Part shown: piece by piece, positions 54,950 through 64,000 of the stretch
Position numbering within the stretch: the first letter of the stretch is position 1
Layout: the number at the start of each line of letters is the position of its first letter
DNA from: Hydnum rufescens UP504
Lineage: Eukaryota > Basidiomycota > Agaricomycetes > Cantharellales > Hydnaceae
NCBI GenBank assembly: GCA_014904985.1
Contig: MU129000.1
Location: 1-64,000 of the forward strand
DNA length: 64,000 nucleotides
Reading direction: 5' to 3'
The notes under the pieces: model-generated
The model's database searches: none
Told to the model about the DNA's origin: nothing
The model's input: only the letters and a program-made list of their open reading frames with translations
Made by a program: the position numbers and the translations under genes

Positions 54950-56979
54950 AGGAAGAGAAGAGCATAGTTCACAGGCAGATCTTATGTTGTGAAGGGCATC
55001 AAAGGGCCTGAATATAGCAAGCTAAGGGGCATTTGAATTAATGATGAGAAGGGACAAATCGGTTCAATCCCTCAATAGAATGGGGGCTGTGGGCCACGGC
55101 TGTGTTCCATGGCTGTGCAGTTACCAAGTGCCGGCACTCCCCATCGTTCGCTCAGTCCGGGCTTCAACTAGCCTCATACCCAGACTCGCTAGACGCACGC
55201 ACTTACTGCTGGAACAGGGATTTCCGTTGAATGCTGCACGCTCGGCACCAGTTTAGAAAAAGCGACGACTTTCAGTCAATGTTGAAATTCAACAAAATCG
55301 GCCTAATCCAACGTGTTGGCTGAGGCCAAGAAGATGACCCCAAAAGGCCCTCAAAATTTGCGAAACTACAAAAAGCGCAGGTAGCATCAAAACCCCAGGG
55401 GAAATAGCAAAGACCGACAGAGAATTGGAGCAAGGGGAGCAAGGGTAGAAAAAGTGATGGAGGGCACTGATTATGGCGCTCCATGAGATGGATACGAAGA
55501 TTTCACATCTGGAAAAGAGCCGAGACTGTGCCGAGGAGGTAGGCCACTCAGCACTCAGGACCCGCCCCAGCCTCATATTCAAATTGGACCTGCAGAATGT
55601 GGGGGGCAGTATATCTGCTTCTGCAATAGCGCGGCCTTGGCCCCGTACGTCAAGGCCTTTTCGATCAGTCTTCGCGTGAGTACAACCAGCCTACATTGAC
55701 AAAATGCATGTGCGCGATCAGTGACTATCATCTTAAATAAATAGTATCATGACACGTATCCATCGTCCGCTAAGAGACGAAGCATCAATCGATTACCTGC
55801 TAATATCACGAAGATCCCGGAAATCAGCGCGTTTTCAAAGCTAGACGCTCATTGTGCGGATCGAGGCTTGGCCAGTGCATCCCTGACACTTTTTAACAGG
55901 AGTGAAATCGGCGGGTTCGACCAGGTGAGGGAATACGACTTCTCTAAGAAAATGAGGCCAATTCAGTCCCAACGTTCCTAGATCATCTTTGCAACAGGCT
56001 ATCTTCGATCGCATCCGTTTCCACAATAGGTTAGGCCTCTGTCATTCTATGTGAAAGCCTTGGAAACGCACTATTCAAATTCCTTCCCCTGCAGTTCAAT
56101 CATCGGGCGAGATGAGCCAGAAGTGAAAGTTGCTCCAATTATTACGGATGGTACACATCTTCGATCCCTACACTGGACAGGGCGCTACATCAACGACCCA
56201 ACATTAGCGTTCACAAATGGTGAGACCCACCTCTCTCCTCCATAGATGGACTCCTCTAATAATAATCGAAAATGTTGGCATCGTGTGTTAGTCCGAGCGT
56301 GGACGCTGGGAAGGTACCAATCGCTAGGATTGGCCAAGACGTGGAGCGGCAAGGCGCGTCTCCCGAGCCAAGAGCAGATGTGGGCCGAATACCCCGGCGC
56401 GAAAAGTAGTGTCCCCACTCACCCATTCGGATCCCTGGCTGAAGGAGGTATATGCCCCACATGCCCCTGATAGCACAAGTTCTCTTGGCTGCATTGAACG
56501 ATGCAAGTTTGGAATTCGGAGGTCGTCTCGTCTCTCCATGCCGTATCGAGTTGCGTACTCTGGTCTCTACTTGTCGTGCCATCGCGTAGACCCCCTACCT
56601 GTAACTATATTCTTTTAACAACGCTAGCTATCGGGAGGCATTTGTTTACTACGCTATGAGTAAATTATTTACCTGGGGAGAAGCACCACCGCGAGACACC
56701 CCGAAGAAAACGTTGGGTGAGAATCGAGGAATTCATCATAAATTTGAGTGGCTGCTCCGCCCAGGAATGGCTTGGGAGGGGGAGGCCAGGCGAGGCCTCA
56801 GGTACTATATTCTGACAGGGCAAATAGCCTGGAAATAAATTGGGCGCTCGAGGTCGCTCCGAAGGCAAACTCACCTCGATTCTAAAAGCACGGCCGCCAG
56901 CTCTCCTCGACACGGTCCCAAAGCAGCCTAAGCGAGTTTTTGGAGTGCTGGTCTATCAATGCCTCGCCGTTTGGCTCTA
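54950..56979. other. Upstream region of receptor copy 1 and unassigned sequence
   Basis: 54950-55600 is homologous to the region upstream of copy 2 (60686-61330), including the words CATACCCAGACTCG and GGGATTTCCGTTGAA near 55180-55240. This is probably a shared promoter and leader. 55600-56979 contains short open frames on both strands. The plus-strand segment VKVAPIITDGTHLRSLHWTG (~56130) before a GTGAGA donor may be a gene fragment but was not recognised. Confidence 0.4.
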
Positions 56980-57267
56980 CTGTACAATTTCGACCAAGAG
57001 TTCACGATTTTGGAGCGTGACGCAAAAATTTGCATCCGGCTCCCCCCCGAGACAGTTCACAAGTTGATGTAACGCGTGACAGCCAGTGAGTTTGTTCACT
57101 GTTGGCTGCCGCCGGGGGCAACAGCCTCTCCTTGGGCCCCTACCGAGCGTGACCACACCCCCGGAAGCCAGTTCACGACCTCGTGTGACGCGTGACAAAT
57201 TCCGAGTTTGGTTCAGTTCACGAGGGTGTGTGACAGCGTGACTGAACTCTTGGTCGAAATTGTACAG
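56980..57267. mobile_element. 288-bp MITE with TA target duplication
   Basis: Inverted ends CTGTACAATTTCGACCAAGA / TCTTGGTCGAAATTGTACAG, followed by GTTCA/TGAAC, flanked by TA on both sides (56978-56979, 57268-57269). The interior is rich in GTGAC/GTCAC and GTTCAC words, which may be transposase-binding repeats. No coding capacity. The TA duplication suggests a Tc1/mariner-like origin. Confidence 0.8.
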
Positions 57268-57779
57268 TATTATCGTGACGCGTTTTGGAAAAAAAAAAAC
57301 TCTTGACGACCTCTCAACTCCCTCCCTTGCCACGGCAAACCGCCTGGGATAATCATCAAGCTGAATCGGACTACCAGAATGAATATGCAATCTGCTTCTT
57401 CGGAAAGAGTAATTCCTGTCCTGATATGGTCCCTTTGCCTACTGCAGGTCGCCCTGGGATGTCCTTGACTCCTTCCTGCATGTGTTCATCCTGATTGTGA
57501 TTCGATGTCTCTCCACCATCAATGCTTTTGTGGCGGGTGTATGTAGGCTTGTCTGCTGCCAGGGACCCAGTCCCCATACCCAGCTCGTGCACGTACTCCG
57601 CAACATCTTGCTCTATCGCTGGTCTCTCTTTTCAATACAAAAAATCGTGTCGTGCGCTGGTCAAGCCAGGTTTGCGTCCAAACGCTCAGTCTGTACGATA
57701 AACACGGGGTGTGTTTGACTTGTTGGATTGTGCATGGCGAATTTCTTTTATCGGGCTTCTTTATACATATACAGTATGT
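57268..57779. other. No supported gene
   Basis: Starts with an A-run (57290-57300). Open on both strands in short stretches, with no recognised motif. It may contain the first exon of the plus-strand gene that follows. Confidence 0.4.
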
Positions 57780-58335
57780 AGGTCTCGTGAAGGCACGGGC
57801 GAACGAACTAGCTGCTGAGCGGCTGATCAAGGTTGGCTTTCAAGTCACCCCTACTCCCAAAGAAACGAAGGAGATCGATGAGGTGGATGTGCAAGGGCGG
57901 GTCATCTCGTTTGAGGTCGTGAATACGAACGTCGTGTCGCCGCTCAGAGGATCTACTCCAGATGTCCAGAATGGCAGTGCCGAGCCGACTCTTCGTAAGT
58001 GCAACACGATCCAAGCTACGTTTCGTCCGTCGTTTCTTCTTCCTGATGGTTTAAAGCCATCGTGGTCCTTACCTTAGCGGTGTCCGCCGAAACTGTCCGT
58101 CTACGACTGAACCTCGTGTCCTCCGTCGACGGCCTGCCTGCTATCACGCACACTGCCCAGACTCTCGCTCGCGCACGGGGAGCCACAGGCGAGAACTCGG
58201 ACGCCAAGCGTACCACGCTCACTATCGAAGAGTTGGATGGGATCCTCCTCGGTGAACTTGCTCGAAAAAACTCAAGCGTTGATAAAACATCATCATATTC
58301 ATCCTCTCCTTGTTTTCTTTTCCCCTTCGCAGAAC
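57780..58335 (+). CDS. Hypothetical spliced gene, partial
   Basis: Exon from a TATGTAG acceptor at 57779, encoding LVKARANELAAERLIKVGFQ and EVDVQGRVISFEVVNTNVVS. It reaches a GTAAGT donor near 57994, an intron of about 83 bp ending CTTAG at 58077, and a second exon with VSAETVRLRLNLVSSVDGLP and TTLTIEELDGILL ending at a GTGAAC donor near 58251. A further acceptor (TTCGCAG, 58331) continues it. Codon composition and CpG are normal for the right-hand region, so this is likely a host gene or recent remnant. No domain was recognised and the start is unknown. Confidence 0.45.
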
Positions 58336-59045
58336 AAGTCCCAGCTCCGCAGATGATGATGCTATTCGACCTATACGTCCCTCGGTTCCTCCGACAACCC
58401 CCTTGGAGTTCGACTGGTTCTCACCGTGGCAATTGCGCCTCACCCAGCTCTAGTTGCATATTCCTTGAAACTTTATCCCCCTCCTCAACTTCTTCCCTTC
58501 TTCCTTTCTACCCTTTCCCCGTTCACAGATGTTGGGTATTAATTTTTGGGCTGTTTGCGGCTGTGTACCGTACCTACAGCGATGGCGCTTCGCAATGGCG
58601 GCTCGCACACCTTTTTTCTTCCCACGTTTACTGGCCTATCGAGGAGGCTGCATTTTGCTCTGTGCTCCACGAGTTCGCTGCAGTAGAGATGTGTGTACAA
58701 GTGGGCGTGTCATTCAGCTTTACATGGTATTGGCTCCAATAGCATTTTCTCGAGAACTTTATGGAGTAAATTCCCGAACCCTATATGCGCTATGTACGTA
58801 CACCTTATTTTTGAGACCGATCGCGACAGTCAATCCACAATCTACATTCCACAAGTACATAACTGTTACTGTCTGTGCATCTCCGAAAATCGTTTTCACT
58901 TTATTTTCAATCTTCTTCCGTGATGAAAAATCCAAGCATCACCAATCCTCCTTGCATCCCCAGTCCCAATCGGATACAGCTTCGTCCCCAGGTGCAATCT
59001 CGCCGAAAGTTCCGGGAGTGATCTCTTACCAAGTTCCAGCAACCC
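58336..59045. other. Duplicated intergenic block, copy 1
   Basis: 58430-58750 is homologous to 61690-62060 (shared CCCAGCTCTAGTTGC-like and CGAGGAGGCTGC words). The receptor gene and its 3' flank have therefore been duplicated in tandem with a period of about 3.3-3.5 kb. Confidence 0.6.
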
Positions 59046-60685
59046 TCAAGGCTCCAGCCCTCCTTCCTGAGGCGACCTCCACACATAAGGTTCAGAAACG
59101 GGAGCCGGACGCGACACCAGTGTCTCATGAGGGAAGTTCGGCAGGGAAGAGTGCGACTCCCCACCGGGAGCCGTCGCCGCAGGAGATTGCATCCCCCCTG
59201 CAACAGGAGGCAGTGTCCCCATCTGGTGAGACTCCCGATTACGATCTTCTTCCTCCTCGTCCTCCGGCGGATCGAGAAACCAAATCGGCGCCCTGTGAGG
59301 AACCACAGGAGGACATTGACTGCCCCTGAGGACGCGAACAACATGTCTGCAGCGATGATAAACCCATGCTGGGGCCCAGGGCTTTTTGGCCTCCATTCAA
59401 GAAATCGAACGAGGGACACTGGGAATATTTCTACGATATACGCTAAATCAAGTGGGTTCAAGTTCAGTGCCACACTCGCGCTTAAAATCAGTTGGGCGGA
59501 ATCACAGTACCTATTGGATACCTGAGCTCGATGGATCGACAGAAGTCAAAGAGAATCAGGGTCTTTCCAGGAGAATCCTTTGGCGTTGTAGCACTCACCA
59601 TCCCATAGATATCGCATCACGAAGAAGACGGCGGTCGCGTTTCGCAGTGGCCTCTTTAAGCCAGTTAACTACAATGATGCCGTTGAGCACAAAGGAAACG
59701 GTGGCCGCGAGCCAAAAGTAGGCATATTCGCTACCAATCTTGAGTCTTGACGACTCCGGGGACCTGTTGGCGATCCAACACCACGGGCTTAGTGAGATGG
59801 TGAAAGAGAAAAACGTTGATACAATGAGCAGATACACCGGATGATACAGTGCAAGACACCTACCCAGTGTCCCCATAGTAATGAGGGATAGTCGTTGCGG
59901 GAATAGTGATGATAAGAAAGATAAAGAGGAAAATGAAGGTAATCATCGCCACCGTAAGCTGACGGGCTTGGGACTGAGTGAACTTGCCAGGGAACATGGT
60001 TTGCAGAAATGTCATGACGGCGATCGCAATCGTGAACCAAGCTATAATGGGTAAGTACTAATCAGGAACATGCTAACGGAAAGCCTCCACCCAAGACGCA
60101 CAGACTCCGTCATTTCCAATCTGTGAGAGCACGGCTGCAATGGCGAGACGTTTCCAGCACAGTTCACTCCATCGCATAATTGGACAGGCTCACCTTGGGT
60201 GGTACAATACGAACCCTCCGTAACTTTCCCATCGTATACCCACCGTACAGTGAGGATTCCGGCCATGGCTTGTATACTGTTAAGTCGAATCAGTGATACC
60301 TCCACCCTGTTTGGACAAGGAAACTTGCCTATCCATGAATATAGCAATGAGAAACAAGAGAGAGACTGGCTGAAGCGAGGAGCCCTCCGGGCCCCAACCA
60401 CCATAAAGTAGATAATTTTTCATTGCATGACGCTGTGGGTGGTGCGAAAGATTCATAGCCGTCGAAAGTGCGCTAGGGAAAAACACTTACGATGGTGATC
60501 ACAAGGAGCACTGTTGGGCCTATAAAGGACACAAACGCCACTTCAACGAGATACTGGAGTACCAGTTTCTCGTGAGCCACGGTGGTGGGGAAGTAATGCA
60601 ACGGTATACAACGCACCAGGAGTCCCGAGCGAAGCCCGAAGTTGTTCTGAAGAGCTGCACTCCAGTCGTCAGTGGTGTTCGTCAT
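59046..60685 (-). CDS. Receptor-like seven-transmembrane protein, copy 2 (one base short of intact)
   Basis: Fungal 7TM receptor of the Git3/cAMP-receptor-like type, by motif order. Exons (minus strand): 60491-60685, 60329-60432, 60194-60276, 60102-60134, 59864-60041, 59599-59787, microexon 59511-59521, 59046-59442. All phases fit. Start MTNTTDDWSAALQNNFGLRS. TM1 VAFVSFIGPTVLLVITI, TM2 SLQPVSLLFLIAIFMD, then YCTTQAVLSQIGNDGV leading into FTIAIAVMTFLQ, HYYGDTGPWCWI, YAYFWLAATVSFVLNGIIVV, WYPIAYIVEIFPVSLVRFLE, and the last TM ADMLFASSGAVNVLLWFLT. The second intron is GC-AG. One base is missing near 59295 compared with copy 3. Adding it joins the tail (DRNRESHQMGTLPPV...EGGLEP), giving about 396 residues. 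This could be a real mutation or a sequencing error. Confidence 0.8.
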
Positions 60686-61480
60686 AGCAAGAGAACAGCA
60701 TTGTTCCGAGGCAAATCTTATGATGTGAAGGGCGTCAAAAGTCCTGAATATAGCAAGGCGTTGGAATGCATGAGCGAGGTACAAATCGGCTCAAGCCCTC
60801 GGCTGTACTCCATCATGGTTTGTGGTCGGGGAGTAACTCCACGCTTCCTATCATACTCAGTTCGCGGGTTTCACAACTAGTCTCGTAACCAGACTCGCCA
60901 GGCTCTTGTTTTAATCAACTTACGACGTGTCTGGTGGAATGGGGATTTCCGTTGAACGGTGCAATATGCTTCCGCTTGGACCGCTCACCAATCACAAAAA
61001 GTCTTGGCTCGATTTTGAAATTCAATAAAGTGGAGCATAACCTCGCTTGAGCATAATGCACAGTAGCCAAGACGACCCTAAAAAGGGGCCTCCAAATTTG
61101 GTGACAAAGGCAAAGTACACAGCATTGCAAATAGTACACCATCAAACGCCGAGGGGACAGCTTTCCATGGCGATAGTAGCAAAAGACAATCCGAGAAAAG
61201 GAGGAAGGGTAGAGAATAAATGATCCAGAGAACTGAGTGTGGCACTCCAGAGTCCGGAAGACGAGGTGGAAGGAAAAAATATGGACAAGACCTGAAGGTT
61301 ACACATCTTGAGACAGCAGTAGTCTGTAGTATGAGGGTGACACACATGCAATGTGAGCATTAATCCAATCCGTATCCCCCAAGAGCGAGAAGAAAACCCG
61401 GCACTACTAACGAAAAGAAGACCACATGCAAGCATGCAAATATTAAGCGCACGCACCAACTAAACGATTCTTCAACAATA
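60686..61480. other. Upstream region of receptor copy 2
   Basis: Homologous to 54950-55600. The minus-strand open frames here are not conserved in frame between copies, so I read this as leader/promoter sequence rather than a gene. TATA and initiation sites could not be assigned. Confidence 0.45.
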
Positions 61481-61510
61481 ATTGAGGCCACAACCCCAAA
61501 AAATTGAATC

Positions 61511-61687
61511 ATGTGGTTTTCGGAGACGCCCGTTGGCCTCCGAGAATGCCACTGGCTTCCTTTCTCTGTGCCACAACTTCAGCACTGTCCTAAATGCTCG
61601 TATACCGGTGCTAATTTTTTCCCTCCAAGTTCAAGTGACAACTGCCGCACTAAGACTTGTCATAGTTGTCATGAGAGAAATAAGGTA
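61511..61687 (+). pseudogene. Zinc-ribbon-like fragment
   Basis: The open frame contains a C-P-K-C pair, an F-F-P-P step and a second T-K-T-C-H-S-C pair within 36 residues. This resembles the C-x2-C..F-P..K-T-C-x2-C zinc-binding start found in some basidiomycete hypothetical proteins. It is a fragment without start or rest of gene. Confidence 0.3.
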
Positions 61688-61689
61688 AA

Positions 61690-62497
61690 GATGTGCGCCT
61701 CACCGAGCTCTAGTTGCGTATTCCTTGAACTTTGTTTCCTCCCCGGCTTCTTCCCTCTCACCTTCTACCTTTCCCATTCACGATGTATTATTTGTGGATC
61801 GACCTAGTACAGCGATGGTGATTTGGACACCTCTTTTCTTCCCGTGTTTATTGGCCATCCCATCGAGGAGGCTGCGCTTTGTTCCATGCTCGACGAGTTC
61901 ACTGCGGGTGGAGACGCGTGAGGGAAGATAGTCTAGTCTTTATTTCTCGAGCTACCCCTCGAGCGATTAGATTGCCATACAACGGGGCGTCTCGTTCAGC
62001 TTTGTATGGCATTCTTCACGTCTGGGAGACAGGGGAAGTAGTCCATGACTTTTCTCTCGAGAACTTCCCCATGTACTGGGGGCACCAAAAACGTGGCCTG
62101 TAACTCGGCATCTCGGCCGGATGCATTCAATTACCAGATTGGGGTGACATCAGAGCCCCCCTGGACACCGCACACAGCTCATTTCAAGTTCAGTTCGCAG
62201 TTCGCACACTGGATTGCATATGTAATAGGTAGATCGATTTAGTACACTACCCTACTTAATTTTTGAGACTGGAAGTCAATCCACGATTCACAGTATAGTA
62301 CCGTTACATGTACCCCTGAGAATCGGCTGTCTTTCTTCGATATCGATCTTCTTCCATCATTGAAAATCCAAGCATCAGTAATCTTCCTCGCAGTCCCAGT
62401 CTCAAGTCGCACGGAGCTTCGTCCGCAGGGGGGGAGGGGGTGATCTCGTCGAAAATTCCCCCGAGTTCATTAGTCTCCCACCAAATTCCAGCCATCC
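61690..62497. other. Duplicated intergenic block, copy 2
   Basis: Homologous to 58430-58910 with an extra ~200 bp. No gene. Confidence 0.55.
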
Positions 62498-64000
62498 TCA
62501 AGGCCTCAGCTCTCCTTCCCGAGGCGGCGCCCACTCATAAGGTTCAGGAACGTACACCCCCGCACGCGCCATCAGCACGACATCAGGGAAGCTCGGATGC
62601 GAAACGCGCGACCCCGGACCTGCTGTCGCCACCGCTTCCGTAGGAGCTTGAGTCTCTTGCGCAACAGGAGCCAGCATTCCCATCTGGTAAGACTCCCGCA
62701 TTACGATCCCCTTCCTCTCGTCTCGGGAGATCCGAGAAACCGAATCGGCGGCCGTGTGAGGAGCCAAAGGAGGACATTGATGGTCCCTGAGGCCGCAAAG
62801 AGGATGTCTGCAGCGACGATAACCCCATGCCGGACATGGGTCTTTGGGCTCCATTGAAGAAATCGAACGAGGGATATTGGGAATATCTCTATGGTGTAGG
62901 CTAAATCAAGCGAGGTTCAAGGTCAGTTCGATATTCTTGCTTAAAATCCGCTCGGGGGAATGATAGTACCTATTGGATACCTGAGCTCGATGGGTGGATA
63001 GAAACCAAAGAGAGTCAGGATCTTTCCCGGAGAATGCGTCGTCTGTTGTAGCACTCACCAGATCATAGATATGGCATCACGAAGACGACGGCGGTCGCGC
63101 TCGGCAGTGGCCTCCCTAAGCCAGTCGACTACAATGATGCCGTAGAGCACAAGGGAAACGGCAGCCGCGAGCCAAAAGTAGGCATATTCGCTACCGATCT
63201 GAGTCTTTTCGACTCGGGGGTCCGTTCAGTGATCCAACACCATGGGCTGAGTGGGTGAAAAGGCAAAAGAAAATTGGATGCAATGAGCAAACACACTGGA
63301 TGATACAGTGGAAAAAACCTACCCAGTGTCCCATAGTAATGTGGGATAGTCGTTGCGGGAATAATGATCATAAGAAAGAGAAAGAGGAAAATGAAGACAA
63401 TCATAGCCGCCGCAAGCCGACGCGCTTGTGACTGAGTGAGCTTGCCAGGGAACATGGTTTGCAGAAATGTCATGACGGCGATCGCAATCGTGAACCAAGC
63501 TATGATAGATAAGCACTGGTCAGGAACGCGCTAACAGAATGCCAGTATCCAGGACGCACAGACTCCATCATTTCCAATCTGTTGGAGCACGGCTGCAATG
63601 GGGGAGATGTTTTCAGCAAAGTTCGCTGGAGACGTGGCATAACTGGTCAAATTCACCTTGGGTAGTACAATATGAACCCTCAGTAACTTTCCCATTAAAT
63701 GCCCACCGCGCAGTGAGGATATTCCCCATCGCTTGTATACTGTTCAGTCCAATCAGCGATACTTCCACCCTGTTTGGATACAGACACTTGCGTATCCATG
63801 AATATAGCAACAAGAAATAAGAGAGAGACCGGCTGGAGTGAGTAGTCCTCCGGGACCCAATCGCCATGAAGCCGGTAATTTTTAATGACCTGACGCTATG
63901 GGCAGTAGAGATTCATAGCTGTTGAAAGTACGCGAGGAAAAATACTTACGATGGTGATCGTGAGGAGTATTGTTGGGCCTATAAAAGACACAACGGCCAC
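62498..64000 (-). pseudogene. Receptor-like seven-transmembrane gene, copy 3, partial
   Basis: Same exon order as copy 2, cut by the window end before exon 1. Seen: SLQPVSLLFLVAIFMD, the GC-AG intron (GCAAGT donor near 63793), AMGNILTARWAFNGKVTEGS, exon 5 MTFLQTMFPGKLTQSQARRL (63473-63320), PWCWITERTPESKRL, and the 11-nt microexon at 62970-62980 joining ISMIW-YPIAYTIEIFPISL. The tail ends PYEWAPPREGELRP at 62498. One-base losses near 63330 (GGGG to GGG), 63205 and 62710 shift the frame, so it is a pseudogene unless these are homopolymer errors. Confidence 0.75.

Noticed and set aside
55272..55582. Membrane-protein-like frame upstream of receptor copy 1
   Set aside because: The homologous region upstream of copy 2 does not keep the frame, so it is more likely leader or promoter sequence.

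Overview
The window looks like the genome of an agaricomycete-type basidiomycete (mushroom-forming fungus). The evidence is short introns with GT..CTAAC/CTGAC..AG signals, KDZ- and Plavaka-type transposases, Tad1-like LINEs, a chromodomain Ty3/gypsy element and a fungal seven-transmembrane receptor family. No rRNA or tRNA gene, bacterial operon or CRISPR array was recognised. Bases 38952-39530 are an assembly gap.

Layout. 1-6.5 kb: decayed Tad1-like LINE on the minus strand (ORF1, then ORF2 endonuclease and the start of the RT). 6.56-13.76 kb: a coding-poor element with KDZ-type ends that carries a divergent pair of exon/intron hairpin arrays (array A), a near-perfect 2-kb palindrome and a single array unit (locus C). 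13.8-14.1 kb: fragment of another LINE RT. 14.67-47.50 kb: one Plavaka transposase gene on the minus strand, split at its D-K-T-H motif by a 30.1-kb KDZ-type transposon (16298-46402, 8-bp target duplication AAATGTGT). That transposon holds two decayed minus-strand cargo genes (16.8-25.7 kb) and the C-terminal part of a KDZ transposase (plus strand, ending at 46030). It has itself been hit twice: by an 11.8-kb gypsy chromovirus (28477-40324, 5-bp duplication CTGCC) and by a 4.4-kb hAT-like TIR element (41101-45535, 8-bp duplication TGGCAAAC) that interrupts the KDZ reading frame. The hAT-like element carries array B, a second divergent pair of exon/intron hairpin arrays. 48.08-51.96 kb: a 3.9-kb foldback structure. 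52.3-64 kb: a gene-like, CpG-rich region with three minus-strand copies of a receptor-like gene. The first copy is broken by the foldback, an ORF1-only half-LINE and a 185-bp insertion. The second is one base short of intact. The third runs off the window end.

Two features stand out. (1) Arrays A and B and locus C contain about 20 copies of a unit that looks like a short exon ending in a hairpin, followed by a canonical intron of 90-117 bp with its own hairpin. The stems keep pairing while their sequence changes. I do not know a described element of this form. (2) All 36 differences I count between the two gypsy LTRs are transitions at former CpG sites, and seven stop codons in its coding region are TGA where CGA is expected. 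This points to CpG methylation and deamination. CpG depletion also seems to rank the nested insertions by age.
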